This document shows positions 8,972 through 17,892 of a stretch of DNA of 64,000 bases, one piece after another. The DNA is from Leucobacter tenebrionis (GTDB lineage Bacteria > Actinomycetota > Actinomycetes > Actinomycetales > Microbacteriaceae), in NCBI RefSeq assembly GCF_019884725.1, contig NZ_CP082322.1, positions 744,001 through 808,000 of the forward strand. Reading direction: 5' to 3'. A program made the translations under genes and the position numbers. Within the stretch, counting starts at the first letter, position 1; every line of letters starts with the position of its first letter. The notes under the pieces are model-generated. The model was not told the DNA's origin, did no database searches, and worked only from the letters and a program-made list of their open reading frames with translations.

Positions 8972-9898
8972 TCAGAAGTCGTCGATGACGATCTTCTTCA
9001 TCTTCATCATGTTCGCGTAGGCATTCGGCCGCGCCATCAGTTCGCCCATATTCGCCGGGACGATCTGCCAGCTCACGCCGAAGCGATCCGCCAACCACCC
9101 GCACTGCTCGGCCTCCGGAACCGCTGAGAGGGCATCCCACAGCTTATCGATCTCGGCCTGATCGGCGCACTGCACCTCGAGCGAGATGCCGCAGGTGAAG
9201 GAGAAGGACTGCTCCACGCCGGAATCCATGACCGCGAACCACTGCTCGCCGATCCTGAACTCGCCGAACATCAGCGCATCCGGCGTCGCCGGCCCGGTCT
9301 GCACCCCGTATGGGAAACGCGCCCCGGGCTCGGCGTCTTCGAACACCGAAGTGTAGAAATCGATGGCCTCTCCGGCACGATTCTGCGCCGACCCGCCGAA
9401 CATCAGGGACGGCACGATGAACGGTCTCGGGTCGCCCTTGGGGTCGGTGAGCATGAGCTGCCAGCTCACGCCGAAGCGATCCTGCACCCAGCCGTAGCGC
9501 CTGCTGAAGGGGTACTCGCCGAGCGCCATGAGCTCGGTGCCGCCGTCGGACAGGCCGCGCCACAGCAGGTCGAGACGCGCCCGCGCCGCTTCCTCACCGC
9601 CCTCGAACATGAGGGGGTCGAAGTTGATCATGAACGAGATCGAGGGGTTCGGAGAGAACTCGTCGCCCGCGTTGATGAGCGTGAACCTCGTCGAGTCGCC
9701 TCCCCTCGGGTCGGGGATCTGCACCGTCACGGTGAGCGGCTCGCCCGCGAGTTCTCTCTGGAAGTCGAGCAGACCCTCGCTCGGATACCGCGCTTCGACG
9801 ACGGAGCTCGCGCCGGGAAAGACCTCGGCGTAGTAGGCTCCCGCCTGCTCCGCGTTGCCTCGGCACCAGACGTTGGGGATGATCTTCTGCACTGACAT
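8972..9898 (-). CDS. PhnB-like VOC family protein with two domains
   Basis: 308 residues made of two tandem PhnB-type (3-demethylubiquinone methyltransferase-like) glyoxalase/VOC domains, about residues 3-145 and 155-300. Each domain ends in a DRFGVSWQ motif (residues 139-146 and near 285). These proteins are often annotated as methyltransferases but usually have no proven activity. The start ATG at 9898 has an ideal GAGGAGG site. A -10-like GATACT (9927-9932, minus strand) suggests its own promoter. It stands alone between two short intergenic spacers. Confidence 0.85.
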   Translation of the reverse strand: MSVQKIIPNVWCRGNAEQAGAYYAEVFPGASSVVEARYPSEGLLDFQRELAGEPLTVTVQIPDPRGGDSTRFTLINAGDEFSPNPSISFMINFDPLMFEGGEEAARARLDLLWRGLSDGGTELMALGEYPFSRRYGWVQDRFGVSWQLMLTDPKGDPRPFIVPSLMFGGSAQNRAGEAIDFYTSVFEDAEPGARFPYGVQTGPATPDALMFGEFRIGEQWFAVMDSGVEQSFSFTCGISLEVQCADQAEIDKLWDALSAVPEAEQCGWLADRFGVSWQIVPANMGELMARPNAYANMMKMKKIVIDDF

Positions 9899-10023
9899 GG
9901 CCGCCTCCTCAGGGGTGTTGGTCTCAGTATCCTCGCGACCACCGACACGCACAACGGCACCGTCCTGCGCCGAGGTCCTCATTCCCAGAGGAACCCGAGG
10001 GCTGCGTCCCCGCCTGCCGCCGA

Positions 10024-10094
10024 TGTAGACCTCTCGCACCGGTGCAGATCTCTGGCACAGTCCGAGAGGTCTACATCGGTGCGAGAGGTCTACA
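10024..10094. repeat. 71-bp palindromic element with GTAGACCTC arms, copy A
   Basis: The outer arms TGTAGACCTCTCGCACCG (10024-10041) and their exact reverse complement (10077-10094) form an 18-bp stem. The interior is a second, imperfect copy of the same arms. The whole unit recurs in closely related form at 32012-32082, so it is a dispersed palindromic repeat rather than a gene-specific terminator. It lies between two divergent genes. Confidence 0.75.
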
Positions 10095-10191
10095 GTGGCG
10101 AACGGCCCGTCTGCCTCGGGTGGGAGGTCCTCTCGTGGCACGACCCTGAGCCTCGATGCAGGAGCGCGGAGAGCCGTGAGAGGATCAGTCC

Positions 10192-10608
10192 ATGACCTCC
10201 ACGGTTCGCTCCATCCAGGTCGCGCTCTCAGTAATCGGTACGGTCGGAGCAGCGACGCTGCTCTCCGGTTGCACGAACACGGAGCAGTACTGCACCGCCG
10301 TGGGGCATCCCCAGACACTGCTCATCGCCGTCGAGGGCGATGAGGCCGCGAGCAACCGGGTGACGCAACTGCTGGTCTGCGGTCGGGCCGGCTGCGACGT
10401 TCAGTCAGTCGAAGCCGCCCATGTCGAGGGTGACGACACACGCTGGACGGCTCCGCTCTCATACTTCGAAGAGCCCCTGCGCGTTCGAGCCCTCGACGCG
10501 GGCGGAGAGATCATGGCCGAGATCAGGGTCACACCGGCGTGGCAGCGCACCGGAGGCACCGAGGAGTGCGGTGGCCCCTCGACAGCCGAGGTCGCCGTTC
10601 GGCTGTAG
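10192..10608 (+). CDS. Putative lipoprotein, 138 residues
   Basis: A lipoprotein signal peptide with lipobox LLSGC places the lipidated cysteine at residue 27. The mature part has paired cysteines (residues 34, 63, 68 and 126), suggesting disulphides outside the cell. I recognise no domain. A GAGAGG site lies 8 nt before the ATG. The gene converges with pheT, whose stop is 37 bp away. Function unknown. Confidence 0.7.
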   Translation: MTSTVRSIQVALSVIGTVGAATLLSGCTNTEQYCTAVGHPQTLLIAVEGDEAASNRVTQLLVCGRAGCDVQSVEAAHVEGDDTRWTAPLSYFEEPLRVRALDAGGEIMAEIRVTPAWQRTGGTEECGGPSTAEVAVRL

Positions 10609-10645
10609 CCGGGGCCGGGCCGCTCCGCGACCGGCCCGGCCCCGG

Positions 10646-13321
10646 CTACTCCCGCAGCTTCGCACCGAACGCGAGCTCGGCCGCCGCCACACCGGCGAGC
10701 TTCGCCTCGCTCGCCTCCTCGGCCTTGAGCGTACGATCCGGTGCGCGGAAGCGGAGCGCGAACGTGACCGCCTTCTGCCCCTCCTCGATGCCCGTTCCGC
10801 GGTAGTCGTCGACCACTCGCGCGTCCTCGAGCAGATCACCGGCGCCGGCGACCACCACGGCGAGCAGGTCGCCGGCCGGCACCTCCTCGCCGATCACGAG
10901 GGTGAGGTCCTGCGTGGCCGCGGGGTAGGTCGAGAGCGGAGAGGTCTCCGGCTCGCGCGGGGCAAGCTCGATGATGCGCCCCAGATCGAGCTCGAAGGCC
11001 GCCACCCGACCGGGCAGGTGGTACTCGGCCACGAGCTCGGGCAGCAGCTCGCCGGCCACGCCGACGACCTCGAGGCCGCCCTCGTCGCCGTCGGTGTCAT
11101 CCGCGACGCGGATCGCGAGCTCGGCCGTGCGGCCGGGGTGGAAGGCCCGATGCGAGCCCTGCGAGACGACGAGTTCGGCGGACAGCGCTCCGGCGATCGT
11201 GCGGGCGGCGTCGAGGGCATCCGCCCAGTCGTAGGCCCGCACCGTCTCGCCCGGCTGCTTCACGACGGCGTCGCCGAGCAGCAGGCCCGCGGCGCGGCGC
11301 GGCTGCTTCGGGATCGAGGCGTCCAGCTCCGCGAGCACCTCGTCCGAGGGACGCTCGGCGAGGGGCGGCACCGAGTCGGTGCCGAGAGCGGTGGCGGTCG
11401 CCTGCCCCGAGTTCGTCGGAGGCTCGAAGACCGAGCCGAACTCGACCAGTGCCAGATCGGTCATGCCGCGCGACACGTTGCGCTGCGCCGCCGTCACGAG
11501 GCCGGGCAGCAGCGAGCGGCGCAGAAACGGCGCCTCGCCGTCGAGCGGGTTCGCGAGGCGCACGGCGTCGATCTTCGGCGAGCGCTTCGCCCCGTCGGCA
11601 GCAGCTGCGGGCTCGGCAGCGGCGCCCTCCGCAGCTGCGGGCTCGACAGCAGCAGCCTCCGCTCCGGCACCGAAGGCGTCGAGCTGGGCGCGGGAGACGA
11701 ACGGGTAGCTCTGCACCTCGTCGAGGCCCGCGGCGGTCGCCACGTCGGCGGCGCGGCGGCGCAGGCGCTGCTCGCGGGTGAGACCGCGACCGGCCGGGGC
11801 GACGGGCAGCAGCGAGGGGATGCGGTCGTATCCGACGATGCGCGCGACCTCCTCGATCAGGTCGGCCGGCCGGGTGAGATCGGAGCGCCAGCTCGGCGGC
11901 GTGACGAAGAGCAGATCGGGATCGCCGGCGGTTCCGAGCGAGATCGTGCAGCCGATCATCTCGATGGCGCCCCGGATCTCCTCGTCGCTGTAATCGGTGC
12001 CGAGCAGCCCGTTCACCCGCGACGTGTGCAGGCGCACCACGGGGGCCTGCCAGTCGGGCACGATGTCGCTGCCGAGTTCGTCGGCCGTGCCGCCCGCGAG
12101 CTCGACCAGCAGGTCGACCATGCGCTGCGCGGCGGCGCGGGCGACGAGCGGATCCACACCGCGCTCGAAGCGCTTCGAGGCCTCGCTCGGCAGCTTGTGA
12201 CGGCGTGCCGTGCGGGCGATCGACACCGGGTCGAACGTCGCCGCCTCGATGAGCACGTCGGTCGTGCTCTCGTCGGCCTTGGTCGACTCGCCGCCCATCA
12301 CGCCCGCGAGCCCGATGGGGCCCGAGTCGTCGGTGATGAGCAAGTCCTCGGGGTGCAGCTTGCGCTCCTGTCCGTCGAGGGTGACGAGCGTCTCCCCCTC
12401 GACCGCGCGGCGCACGGTGATGCCGCCCTGCAGCTTGGCGAGGTCGTAGGCGTGCAGCGGGTTGCCGAGCTCGAGCATGACGTAGTTCGAGATGTCGACC
12501 TCGAGCGACAGCGAGCGGATGCCCGCGAGCTGCAGACGGGCCACCATCCACGCGGGCGTCGGGCGGGACTGGTCGATCCCGCGCACGACGCGGGTCACGA
12601 AACCGGTCGCGCCGACCCGGCCGCGGATCGGGGCCTCATCGGAGATCGTGACCGGGAAGCCCGACGCCGCGGCGGGTTCGCGGGAGAAGGCCGGATCCGA
12701 GAACTCTGCCCCGGTCGAGTGCGCGTACTCGCGCGCGACACCGCGGATCGAGAAGGCGTAGCCGCGATCCGGGGTCACGTTGATCTCGACCGCGGTCTGG
12801 TCGAGCCCCAGCAGCGCCTTCGCGTCGCTGCCGACCTCAAGCTCGGGCGAGTCGGGATCGAACCCGAGCCGCGAGAGCACGATGATGCCGTCGTGGTCCT
12901 CACCGAGCGAGAGCTCTCGCGCCGAAGCGATCATGCCGTCGGAGACGTGGCCGTACGTCTTGCGCGCGGCGATCTCGAAACCGCCGGGCAGGACGGCGCC
13001 GGGAAGCGTCACCACGACCTTGTCGCCGGCGTCGAAGTTGTGGGCGCCGCAGACGATCCCGCGCACGTCCTCGCCACCGTCGGCGGCGCGCTCGCCCGGC
13101 AGAGCGACCCGCACCTGGCACCAGTTGACGGTCTTACCGTTCGAGTGCTCCTCGGGCTCGCGCGAGAGCACCTCGCCGACGACCACGGGGCCGGTCACAT
13201 CGAAGCGGCGGATCGACTCCTCCTCGAAGCCGACGCGCACCAGGTCGGCGTGCACCTGCTCGGGGGTCGCATCGGACGGCAGCGAGACGAACTCGCCGAG
13301 CCAGCTGAGTGGAACGCGCAT
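10646..13321 (-). CDS. pheT: Phenylalanyl-tRNA synthetase beta subunit
   Basis: 891 residues, longer than the usual 790-840. The product contains the N-terminal tRNA-binding (EMAP/OB-like) domain with SNGKTVNWCQVRV near residues 60-72, the B3/B4 editing domain in the middle, the B5 domain, the catalytic-like core, and a C-terminal ferredoxin-fold anticodon-binding domain ending near LRE. With PheS it charges tRNA-Phe as an alpha2-beta2 enzyme. About residues 543-580 form an Ala/Glu-rich insertion built partly from a tandem 10-residue repeat, which accounts for the extra length. The ATG overlaps the pheS stop by one base. Confidence 0.96.
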   Translation of the reverse strand: MRVPLSWLGEFVSLPSDATPEQVHADLVRVGFEEESIRRFDVTGPVVVGEVLSREPEEHSNGKTVNWCQVRVALPGERAADGGEDVRGIVCGAHNFDAGDKVVVTLPGAVLPGGFEIAARKTYGHVSDGMIASARELSLGEDHDGIIVLSRLGFDPDSPELEVGSDAKALLGLDQTAVEINVTPDRGYAFSIRGVAREYAHSTGAEFSDPAFSREPAAASGFPVTISDEAPIRGRVGATGFVTRVVRGIDQSRPTPAWMVARLQLAGIRSLSLEVDISNYVMLELGNPLHAYDLAKLQGGITVRRAVEGETLVTLDGQERKLHPEDLLITDDSGPIGLAGVMGGESTKADESTTDVLIEAATFDPVSIARTARRHKLPSEASKRFERGVDPLVARAAAQRMVDLLVELAGGTADELGSDIVPDWQAPVVRLHTSRVNGLLGTDYSDEEIRGAIEMIGCTISLGTAGDPDLLFVTPPSWRSDLTRPADLIEEVARIVGYDRIPSLLPVAPAGRGLTREQRLRRRAADVATAAGLDEVQSYPFVSRAQLDAFGAGAEAAAVEPAAAEGAAAEPAAAADGAKRSPKIDAVRLANPLDGEAPFLRRSLLPGLVTAAQRNVSRGMTDLALVEFGSVFEPPTNSGQATATALGTDSVPPLAERPSDEVLAELDASIPKQPRRAAGLLLGDAVVKQPGETVRAYDWADALDAARTIAGALSAELVVSQGSHRAFHPGRTAELAIRVADDTDGDEGGLEVVGVAGELLPELVAEYHLPGRVAAFELDLGRIIELAPREPETSPLSTYPAATQDLTLVIGEEVPAGDLLAVVVAGAGDLLEDARVVDDYRGTGIEEGQKAVTFALRFRAPDRTLKAEEASEAKLAGVAAAELAFGAKLRE
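11601..11660. repeat. Two tandem 30-bp repeats inside pheT
   Basis: The 30-bp unit at 11601-11630 is repeated at 11631-11660 with a few mismatches; both begin GCAGCTGCGGGCTCG. On the coding strand it encodes two 10-residue Ala/Glu/Pro units. It explains part of the unusual low-complexity insertion in PheT. Confidence 0.75.
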
Positions 13322-14409
13322 TAGACCAGTCCTCCGAACTGACGGTTGAATCTCACATCGCCCTCGACCATGTCGCGCATGTCATTGAGGTCGTTGCGGA
13401 ACTGCAGGGTGCGCTCGATCCCCATGCCGAACGCGAAGCCCTGGTACTCCTCGGGGTCGATCCCGGCCGCGAGCAGCACGTTGGGGTCGACCATGCCGCA
13501 ACCGCCCCACTCGACCCAGCGAGCGCCGCCCTTGGCGTTCGGCTGCCACACGTCCATCTCGGCCGAGGGCTCGGTGAACGGGAAGAAGTTGGGGCGCAGA
13601 CGGATCTTCGCCTCGGCGCCGAACATCTGCCGGGCGAAGTGCTCGAGGGTGCCGCGCAGGTGCGCCATCGTGAGCCCGCGATCGATCGCGAGGCCCTCGA
13701 TCTGCTGGAAGACCGGGGTGTGCGTGGCGTCGAGCTCGTCGGTGCGGTAGACCCGACCGGGAGCGACGACGTAAACGGGCAGCTCGCGCTCGAGGAGGGC
13801 GCGGATCTGCACGGGCGAGGTGTGGGTGCGCAGCAGCAGGTGCCGGTCGGCCGGCTCGACGAAGAAGGTGTCCTGCATGGCGCGGGCGGGGTGGTCGGGA
13901 TCGAAGCCGAGCGCGTCGAAGTTGAACCACTCGTGCTCGATCTCGGGCCCCTCCGCGATCTCCCACCCCATGCCGATGAAGATGTCGGAGGCCTCGTCCT
14001 GCAGCTGGGCGAGCGGGTGACGCGTGCCCGTGCGGCGACGCACGGGGGCCGCGGTGACATCGACGGTCTCGGCGGCGAGCCTCTCGGCGGCCTCCTGCTG
14101 GGCGAGCTCGGCCTCGCGCCCCTTGTAGGCGCCCTCGATGCGGCCGCGGGCCTGACCCATCAGCTTGCCGGTCGCGGCCTTCTCGTCCTTGGGCACCTGG
14201 CGCATGAGCGCGTTGAGCCTGGCGATCGCCGAGGCCTCGCCGGAGTGCTCGGTGCGGGCGGCCTTGAGCTCGGCGAGGGAGCCGACCGCGGCGAAGGCGG
14301 CGAGCGCCGCGTCGACGGCGGCGTCGGCCGCCTGCTGGGTGATCGGGTTGGCGGACTCGGGCTGCTGGGCCCCGCCCGCCTCTGCGGGGTTCGTTTCACT
14401 CGCTGACAC
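13321..14409 (-). CDS. pheS: Phenylalanyl-tRNA synthetase alpha subunit
   Basis: 362 residues, typical length. An N-terminal coiled-coil arm that binds tRNA (to about residue 110) is followed by the class II catalytic core. Motif 2 (RTDELDATHTPVFQQIEGL) and motif 3 (GFAFGMGIERTLQF) are both visible, as is the Phe-binding FTEPSAEMDV stretch. The first frame-compatible start is GTG at 14409, with TAGAAT (14418-14423, minus strand) 8 nt upstream, indicating a leaderless transcript. It is coupled to pheT through a TAATG overlap. Confidence 0.95.
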   Translation of the reverse strand: MSASETNPAEAGGAQQPESANPITQQAADAAVDAALAAFAAVGSLAELKAARTEHSGEASAIARLNALMRQVPKDEKAATGKLMGQARGRIEGAYKGREAELAQQEAAERLAAETVDVTAAPVRRRTGTRHPLAQLQDEASDIFIGMGWEIAEGPEIEHEWFNFDALGFDPDHPARAMQDTFFVEPADRHLLLRTHTSPVQIRALLERELPVYVVAPGRVYRTDELDATHTPVFQQIEGLAIDRGLTMAHLRGTLEHFARQMFGAEAKIRLRPNFFPFTEPSAEMDVWQPNAKGGARWVEWGGCGMVDPNVLLAAGIDPEEYQGFAFGMGIERTLQFRNDLNDMRDMVEGDVRFNRQFGGLV

Positions 14410-14417
14410 GAGGCACC

Positions 14418-14423
14418 ATTCTA
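14418..14423 (-). promoter_or_regulatory. -10 box of a leaderless pheST promoter
   Basis: TAGAAT on the minus strand, 8 nt before the pheS GTG start, leaves no room for a ribosome-binding site. Confidence 0.5.
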
Positions 14424-14514
14424 CCGGTTCGCCGAGCCGCCGCTCCCACTCGGGCGGCTTCGCGCCCCGGCCCCGCCGAGTCCGCATCCAGCGGCGGGAG
14501 GTAGACTGGCCGTC

Positions 14515-15213
14515 ATGCAGGGAACGCGGCAGATCGAGCGCCCCCTTCGAGACGTCTCGATGGCTCGCGCCCGAACGAGTCGCACGAGATCGGCGGGATC
14601 GCGCCGCTCCCCCATGAGTCGGAGCACGCGCACCGCGCGCGGAGCAGCAGGGTCTTTCGCGGCGACGCTCCTCGCCGCCGCCTCCCACGGGATCGCGGGC
14701 GGCACGATCACCTGGCCCGCCGTGGCCGTGACGGCGATCCTCGCCCTTCCCCTCTGCACCGCGCTCGCCGGTCGCGTCGCGTCCCTCTGGCGACTCGCGA
14801 CGGCCGTGGGGACCGCCCAGTTCCTCTATCACTGGATCTTCGCGGGCGTCGACGTCGTCAGTACTGCCCCGCAGGGCCCGCCCGCTCCGGCGCACGCGAC
14901 GCACCTCGCGGCGCTGCAGGGCTTCGCGCCGGATCTCGCCTCGGCGGCGTCGGCCGACACGGCGATGTGGATCGGCCACGCGGTCGCCGCTGTGCTCACC
15001 GTCGCGCTGCTGCACCGCGGCGAGCGCGCCTGCCTCGCACTCGCCAACCTCGTGCGGCGCGCGCTGCCGTGGGCGCGCCCCCGGCCCGTCGCGGTGTCGT
15101 CACGACGCCCGGCGATCCGCCCCCTCGTCTTCCGCGCCCCGCTGCGCGCGCGATTCCTCGCCCGTTCCGCGATCAGTCACCGCGGGCCTCCCGCGGCGTC
15201 TTTCTCCGCATAG
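14515..15213 (+). CDS. Hypothetical membrane protein upstream of copC
   Basis: 232 residues if started at the ATG at 14515. TAGACT at 14502-14507 sits 7 nt before this ATG, which favours a leaderless start here over the internal ATG at 14614. After a basic, Ser/Arg-rich N-terminus come hydrophobic segments at about residues 45-95 and 145-165, and the C-terminal 60 residues are Arg/Pro-rich. The segment YHWIFAGVDVV and nearby histidines could bind metal, but this is a guess. It precedes copC by about 110 bp on the same strand, and the copper operon context suggests a role in copper handling. I recognise no family. Confidence 0.65.
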   Translation: MQGTRQIERPLRDVSMARARTSRTRSAGSRRSPMSRSTRTARGAAGSFAATLLAAASHGIAGGTITWPAVAVTAILALPLCTALAGRVASLWRLATAVGTAQFLYHWIFAGVDVVSTAPQGPPAPAHATHLAALQGFAPDLASAASADTAMWIGHAVAAVLTVALLHRGERACLALANLVRRALPWARPRPVAVSSRRPAIRPLVFRAPLRARFLARSAISHRGPPAASFSA

Positions 15214-15325
15214 GGATCGCGCCTCACGGCGCATCCTTTCCCTCACCGCAGTTCGCCCGGCTCACCCGCCGCGCACCGAAGGCGCGCGCTCGAACGTGCG
15301 CCGGGCCGCACGAGAAAGACCACTG

Positions 15326-15982
15326 ATGCACCCCACTACGAATCCCACCCATCGCAGCTTCGCATCGAAGCGCAGCCGTATCGCCGCCCTCGGCCTCACC
15401 GCCCTCGCGACGCTCGGGCTGTCCCTCGGCGTCGCCTCCCCCGCCCTCGCCCACGACGAGCTCGTCGATCGCAGCGTCGTCGCCGACGCGCAGACCGGTT
15501 CGGCGGACGCGATCCGTCTCTCCTTCAACAACAGCATCATCGAGGTCGGCACCGAGATCGTCGTGACCTCGGCCGACGGCGCCGACGTCACGGACGGCAC
15601 CCCGGAGGTCTCGGGCCCCGACGTCACCCAGCAGCTGGCCTCGGATCTGCCGGAGGGCGACTACGACATCGCCTGGCGGGTCGTGTCGAGCGACGGCCAC
15701 CCGATCGAGGGCGGCTTCGTGCTGCAGCTCGGCGCGCCCGGACCGACCCAGGCCGAAGACGCCGCGATCGTCGAGACCGACGGTTCTGCCGAACCGGTCT
15801 CCGGTGCCGACGAGAGCAGCGCCGACGAAACAGCCGCCGAGGAAGCTTCCCCCGCCGCCGGGGGCGCCTGGACCGCGATCCTCATCGGCGTCGGTGGCGT
15901 CGCCGTGATCCTCGCGGCGCTGGCCCTCATGGCCCGCAAGCGCCGCGCACTCGGAACCGGCTCGGAGGGGGATGCACGATGA
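15326..15982 (+). CDS. copC: CopC-domain copper-binding protein, membrane anchored
   Basis: 218 residues from the ATG at 15326 (an in-frame ATG at 15296 gives ten more). A cleaved signal peptide ends ...SPALA, so that the mature chain would start with histidine (residue 43), as in CopC proteins whose N-terminal His binds Cu(II). The second ligand region SSDGHPIEGG is present. An Asp/Glu/Ala-rich linker leads to a C-terminal membrane helix (about 185-208) and RKRR stop. No CopD domain is fused or adjacent. The stop overlaps the next gene by 4 bp (ATGA), so CopC and the PCuAC chaperone are made together. Confidence 0.88.
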   Translation: MHPTTNPTHRSFASKRSRIAALGLTALATLGLSLGVASPALAHDELVDRSVVADAQTGSADAIRLSFNNSIIEVGTEIVVTSADGADVTDGTPEVSGPDVTQQLASDLPEGDYDIAWRVVSSDGHPIEGGFVLQLGAPGPTQAEDAAIVETDGSAEPVSGADESSADETAAEEASPAAGGAWTAILIGVGGVAVILAALALMARKRRALGTGSEGDAR

Positions 15983-16587
15983 ACGGCAAGCGATCCGCCC
16001 TCGCCCTCGCACCGCTCGCCGCCCTCGCGCTGACCGCCCCGCTGCTCGCGGGATGCTCGACGGGTGCCACCGAAGATGCCTCAAGCGGCTCTCCCGCGCC
16101 CGGCGCAGTCCAGGCCGACGGCGCGTCGAGCATCGCGCTCGTCGACGGCTGGGCGAAGGCCGGCGACACCGGGGGCATGACCGGCGTCTTCGGCAGCCTC
16201 GAGAACCACGGTGACGAGGATCGCGTGATCGTGTCGGTCGAGAGCGAGGCCGCCGGCAGCGCCGAACTGCACGAGGTGACCTCCTCCGGCGTGATGCAGG
16301 AGATCCCGGGCGAGGTCGTCGTGCCGGCCGGCGGTTCCATCGAGTTCGCACCCGGCGCCGACCACATCATGCTCATGGACCTCGCGCACGAACTGCTCGC
16401 GGGCGACGAGGTGCCGATCACCGTCGCGTTCGACGACGGCGCCGAGGCGTCCTTCTCGGTGCTCGTGAAGGACTACGCCGGCGCCAATGAGAACTACGGC
16501 GATCAGGATCCCGGCGAGCACGGCGCGGATGAGCACGGTGCCGACCAGCACAGTGCCGACCAGCACGCCGAGCATGGCGGGCACTGA
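15979..16587 (+). CDS. PCu(A)C-type copper chaperone lipoprotein
   Basis: 202 residues with lipobox LLAGC (Cys26). The domain carries the Cu(I)-binding H(M)x10Mx21HxM pattern: His in ELHEV, Met in SGVMQ, then HIMLMD. The C-terminus is a histidine-rich tail with repeated GADEH/SADQH-like units, likely a further copper sink. Such proteins deliver copper outside the membrane, for example to cytochrome oxidase or to other copper enzymes. The gene is coupled to copC and its 3' end overlaps the following DyP peroxidase gene. In Streptomyces a comparable chaperone (ECuC) works with Sco and the DyP enzyme DtpA. Confidence 0.88.
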   Translation: MNGKRSALALAPLAALALTAPLLAGCSTGATEDASSGSPAPGAVQADGASSIALVDGWAKAGDTGGMTGVFGSLENHGDEDRVIVSVESEAAGSAELHEVTSSGVMQEIPGEVVVPAGGSIEFAPGADHIMLMDLAHELLAGDEVPITVAFDDGAEASFSVLVKDYAGANENYGDQDPGEHGADEHGADQHSADQHAEHGGH

Positions 16588-17884
16588 GCCGGAGCCGCGC
16601 ACCGCACCCGCCGAATCCGACGCCGCGCCGAAGCTCGGCCGCCGCGCGCTGCTCACGGGCGGCGCGCTGGGGGCCGGGCTCGGCGCGGTGCTCGGCGCGG
16701 GCGGTGCGCTCGGGATCGGGGCCGCCCGGCGGGCAGCCGATCCGCCTCCCCCGGGCGCCGCGGCCGCCGCCGAGACGGAGCCGTCGCTCGGTACCGGCGG
16801 CGAACTGCCCGGCTTCGGGGGCGAATCCCTCCCCTGCCACGGTCCGCACCAGGCCGGGATCGTCACCGTGCCGGCCGCGCACACGCTGTACGCGGCGTAC
16901 CGCCTGCTCGCCGGCACCGACGCGGACGCGCTGCGGCGCATGTTCCGAGTGCTCACGGGAGACATCGAGGGGCTCACCTCGGGCGGGGCTCCGCTCGCCG
17001 ATCCCGAGCCCGAGCTCGCGGCCCGGCCCGCCAGGCTCACCGTGACCGTCGGAGTCGGCCCCGACCTCGTCGAGCGCGCGGGTGCCTCGCGCCCGGCCTG
17101 GCTCGCCCCGCTGCCCGCGTTCACCCGTGATCGGCTGAGCGGAGATTTCGACGGCGGCGACCTGCTGATCATCGTCGAGTCCGACGACCTGATCCCGATC
17201 TCGCACGCCGCGCGCATGCTCGACCGCGACCTGGCCGGTTTCGTCGAGCCGCTGTGGCGGCAGCGCGGCTTCCGACGGGCGCGCGGTTCGGAGGGCGACG
17301 GCACGACCATGCGCAATCTCATGGGTCAGGTCGACGGCACGGTGAACCCGTCGCCCGCCGAGCCCGACTTCGATGCGCTGGTGTGGCTCGGGTCGGAGGC
17401 CGGCTGGCTGGCGGGAGGCAGCGCACTCGTGCTGCGACGCATCCGCATGGAGCTCGACACCTGGGACGAGGTGGATCGGCCCGGCCGCGAGCAGGCGGTC
17501 GGTCGCAGGCTCTCCGACGGGGCACCGCTGTCGGCACCGCCGCCCCCGGGTGACGGCGGTGAGCACACCCCGGCCGATTTCGATGCGAAGGACGCGCGCG
17601 GCCTCAGCATGATCCCGCTGGCGGCGCACATCCGGCGCGCGCACTCGACCGACCCTGCCGAGCGGATCTTCCGCCGCGCGGCCAACTACGACGACGGGAG
17701 CGAGGCCGGCCTGCTGTTCGCGTGCTACCAGCGCGACCCGCTGGCGCAGTTCGTGCCGATCCAGCGGCGTCTCGACGAGGCCGATCTGCTCAATGAGTGG
17801 ATCACCCACGTGGGATCGGCGGTGTTCGCGATCCTGCCGGGGTTCCGGCCCGGCGAGAGGATCGGCGCGAGCCTGCTCCCCTAG
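16574..17884 (+). CDS. Tat-exported DyP-type haem peroxidase
   Basis: 436 residues from ATG 16574, which overlaps the chaperone gene by 14 bp (further in-frame ATGs lie upstream). A twin-arginine signal GRRALLTGG (residues 22-30) is followed by a hydrophobic stretch. The DyP signature GQVDG (GxxDG) with the catalytic Asp is present. The likely proximal haem ligand lies in HIRRAHS, and a conserved Arg follows in ERIFRRAANYDDG. EfeB/DtpA-like DyPs are exported folded with haem. Because it is embedded in a copper operon and no EfeUO genes are present, a DtpA-like role linked to copper enzymes is more likely than iron uptake. This is inference. Confidence 0.9.
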   Translation: MAGTEPEPRTAPAESDAAPKLGRRALLTGGALGAGLGAVLGAGGALGIGAARRAADPPPPGAAAAAETEPSLGTGGELPGFGGESLPCHGPHQAGIVTVPAAHTLYAAYRLLAGTDADALRRMFRVLTGDIEGLTSGGAPLADPEPELAARPARLTVTVGVGPDLVERAGASRPAWLAPLPAFTRDRLSGDFDGGDLLIIVESDDLIPISHAARMLDRDLAGFVEPLWRQRGFRRARGSEGDGTTMRNLMGQVDGTVNPSPAEPDFDALVWLGSEAGWLAGGSALVLRRIRMELDTWDEVDRPGREQAVGRRLSDGAPLSAPPPPGDGGEHTPADFDAKDARGLSMIPLAAHIRRAHSTDPAERIFRRAANYDDGSEAGLLFACYQRDPLAQFVPIQRRLDEADLLNEWITHVGSAVFAILPGFRPGERIGASLLP

Positions 17885-17892
17885 CCTCGACG

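Noticed and set aside
10421-13324. 967-codon open frame on the plus strand
   Set aside because: It lies antisense to pheT, has no recognisable domain and mirrors pheT codon structure in GC-rich DNA. PheT is certain.
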